A stretch of 6,774 nt of DNA, taken from positions 1 through 6,774 of the forward strand of contig JALVPS010000072.1 of NCBI GenBank assembly GCA_027031685.1. The letters run 5' to 3'. Shown piece by piece: positions 5,661 to 6,774 of the stretch (its first letter is position 1; the number at the start of each line of letters is the position of its first letter). Source of the DNA: Gammaproteobacteria bacterium (GTDB taxonomy: Bacteria; Pseudomonadota; Gammaproteobacteria; UWMA-0217). A program made the position numbers and the translations under genes. Under the pieces are notes generated by a model. It saw only the letters and a list, made by a program, of their open reading frames with translations. It was not told where the DNA came from and searched no databases.

Positions 5661-6774
5661 ATGACCCCCACCGACCGCTGGCTGCTGCCCGAAGGGGTGG
5701 AGGAGGCCCTGCCGCGCGAGGCCGACTGGCTGGAGGCGGCGCGCCGCCGGCTGCTGGACCGCTACCGCAGCTGGGGCTACCAGCTGGTCATGCCGCCCTT
5801 CATCGAATATCTTGAATCGCTGCTCACCGGCGCCGGGCGCGACCTGGACCTGCAGACCTTCAAGCTCACCGACCAGCTCACCGGCCGCCTCATGGGCGTG
5901 CGCGCTGACATGACCCCCCAGGTGGCGCGCATCGACGCCCACCGCCTGCGCCGCGAGGGGCCCACCCGCCTGTGCTATCTGGGCACCGTGCTCACCACCC
6001 GTCCGGCCGGCTTCGGCGGCACGCGCAGCCCGCTGCAGGTGGGCTGCGAGCTGTACGGCCACGCCGGTCCCGAGAGCGAGCGCGAGGTGCTGTCGCTCAT
6101 GCTGGAGACCCTGGCCCTGTGCGGCGTCGGGCCGGTACACGTGGACCTGGGCCACGTGGGCATCTTCCGCGCCCTGGTGGCCGCTGCCGGGCTGGATACG
6201 GAGGACACGGCGCAGCTGTTCGACATGCTGCAGCGCAAGGCGGTGCCGGAGATCGAGCCCTTCCTGGCCGGCCTGGGGCTGGCCGAGCCGCAGCGCGCGG
6301 CCCTGGCGGCGCTGGCCCTGCTGGGCGGCGACGCCACGGTGCTGGACCGCGCGCACGGGCTGTTCACCGCCGCCGGCGCCGACCTGCAAGACCACCTCGA
6401 CCATCTGCGCCGGCTGGGGGAGGGCATCGGCGCCCGCTTTCCGGACGTGGTGGTGCGCTACGACCTGGCCGAGGCGCGCGGCTACCGCTACGAGAATGGG
6501 CTGGTGTTCGCCGCCTACGTGCCGGGCGAGGGGCAGGAGGTGGCGCGCGGCGGGCGTTACGACGGCATCGGCCGCGTCTTCGGCCGCGCCCGCCCGGCGG
6601 TGGGCTTCAGTACCGACCTCAAGACCCTCATGCGCCTGTCCGATGCAGAGCTGGCCACGCCGCGGCGCCGCATCTGCGCGCCGGACGGCGACGATCCGGC
6701 CCTGGCGGCGGCCGTGGCGCGCCTGCGCGACGCCGGTGAGGTGGTGGTGAGCCGGCTGGGGGCGGACATGGCGG
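5661..6774 (+). CDS. hisZ: ATP phosphoribosyltransferase regulatory subunit HisZ (3' end outside window)
   Basis: HisZ is a catalytically inactive histidyl-tRNA synthetase paralogue. It binds short-form HisG and makes it active and histidine-sensitive in the first step of histidine synthesis. 371 residues are visible with no stop; HisZ is usually near 390, so only a short tail is missing. The N-terminus MTPTDRWLLPEGVEE is typical. DLDLQTFKLTDQL (from 61) and MGVRADMTPQVARIDAHR (from 78) match the class II synthetase-like fold. The motif 3-like part has GGRYDG (297-302) and PAVGF (312-316). The HisRS signature RGLDYYTG is replaced by ARGYRYENGLVFAAY (272-286), which separates HisZ from true HisS. 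In this gene context purA often follows. Start ATG 5661 is chosen from the Shine-Dalgarno and family N-terminus. Confidence 0.95.
   Translation, partial: MTPTDRWLLPEGVEEALPREADWLEAARRRLLDRYRSWGYQLVMPPFIEYLESLLTGAGRDLDLQTFKLTDQLTGRLMGVRADMTPQVARIDAHRLRREGPTRLCYLGTVLTTRPAGFGGTRSPLQVGCELYGHAGPESEREVLSLMLETLALCGVGPVHVDLGHVGIFRALVAAAGLDTEDTAQLFDMLQRKAVPEIEPFLAGLGLAEPQRAALAALALLGGDATVLDRAHGLFTAAGADLQDHLDHLRRLGEGIGARFPDVVVRYDLAEARGYRYENGLVFAAYVPGEGQEVARGGRYDGIGRVFGRARPAVGFSTDLKTLMRLSDAELATPRRRICAPDGDDPALAAAVARLRDAGEVVVSRLGADMA

Noticed and set aside
2856..6404. Minus-strand open frame of 1182 codons across hflX, hflK, hflC, DUF2065 and hisZ
   Set aside because: It is rich in His, Gln, Ala, Gly, Val and Arg with no recognisable domain, typical of the antisense of GC-rich genes. 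It is long because hflX, hflK, hflC, the DUF2065 gene and hisZ all happen to lie in the same forward frame, so the antisense phase is never broken.
1..6774. Search for a novel defence, mobile or biosynthetic system
   Set aside because: Every coding stretch belongs to a known conserved family in a standard order. No repeats array, integrase, transposase or composition break beyond the short AT-rich gaps is present.

Overview
The window is a GC-rich (roughly 70% by eye), entirely plus-strand block of conserved bacterial housekeeping genes: mutL (3' part only) - miaA - hfq - hflX - hflK - hflC - a DUF2065 small membrane protein gene - hisZ (cut by the right edge). Gene order and protein similarity point to a gammaproteobacterium. 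The mutL-miaA-hfq-hflX-hflK-hflC order is the classic 'amiB-mutL-miaA-hfq-hflX' superoperon of that class. The MutL carries the endonuclease motifs and a HisZ is present, so this is not an enteric. A high-GC lineage such as the Chromatiales/Ectothiorhodospirales is a guess, not a determination.

Layout. 1-753 encodes the Pro/Ala-rich linker and C-terminal domain of MutL. miaA overlaps its stop codon (GTGA). The 64-base miaA-hfq gap is clearly AT-rich against its surroundings and holds the best regulatory structure in the window: an 8-bp perfect inverted repeat beside an extended -10-like element, a small hairpin, and a strong Shine-Dalgarno for hfq. hflX follows 29 bases after hfq. Between hflX and hflK (63 bases) there is a good sigma70-type promoter match overlapping the hflX stop codon, then a stable GC-rich hairpin. 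hflC starts directly at the hflK stop codon. The DUF2065 gene and hisZ follow at 15 and 30 bases.

How the genes relate. MutL (mismatch repair), MiaA (tRNA A37 isopentenylation) and Hfq (sRNA chaperone) are linked mainly by ancestral operon structure. HflX rescues or splits stalled ribosomes. HflK and HflC form the membrane SPFH complex that surrounds and modulates the FtsH protease. DUF2065 is a small membrane protein commonly found beside hflC. HisZ is the regulatory subunit of short-form ATP phosphoribosyltransferase (histidine synthesis).

No mobile element, CRISPR array, tRNA/rRNA gene or new multi-gene system is visible. No stretch longer than 63 bases lies between genes. The points worth a second look are the miaA-hfq palindrome, the candidate hflKC promoter with its leader hairpin, and the endonuclease-type MutL.
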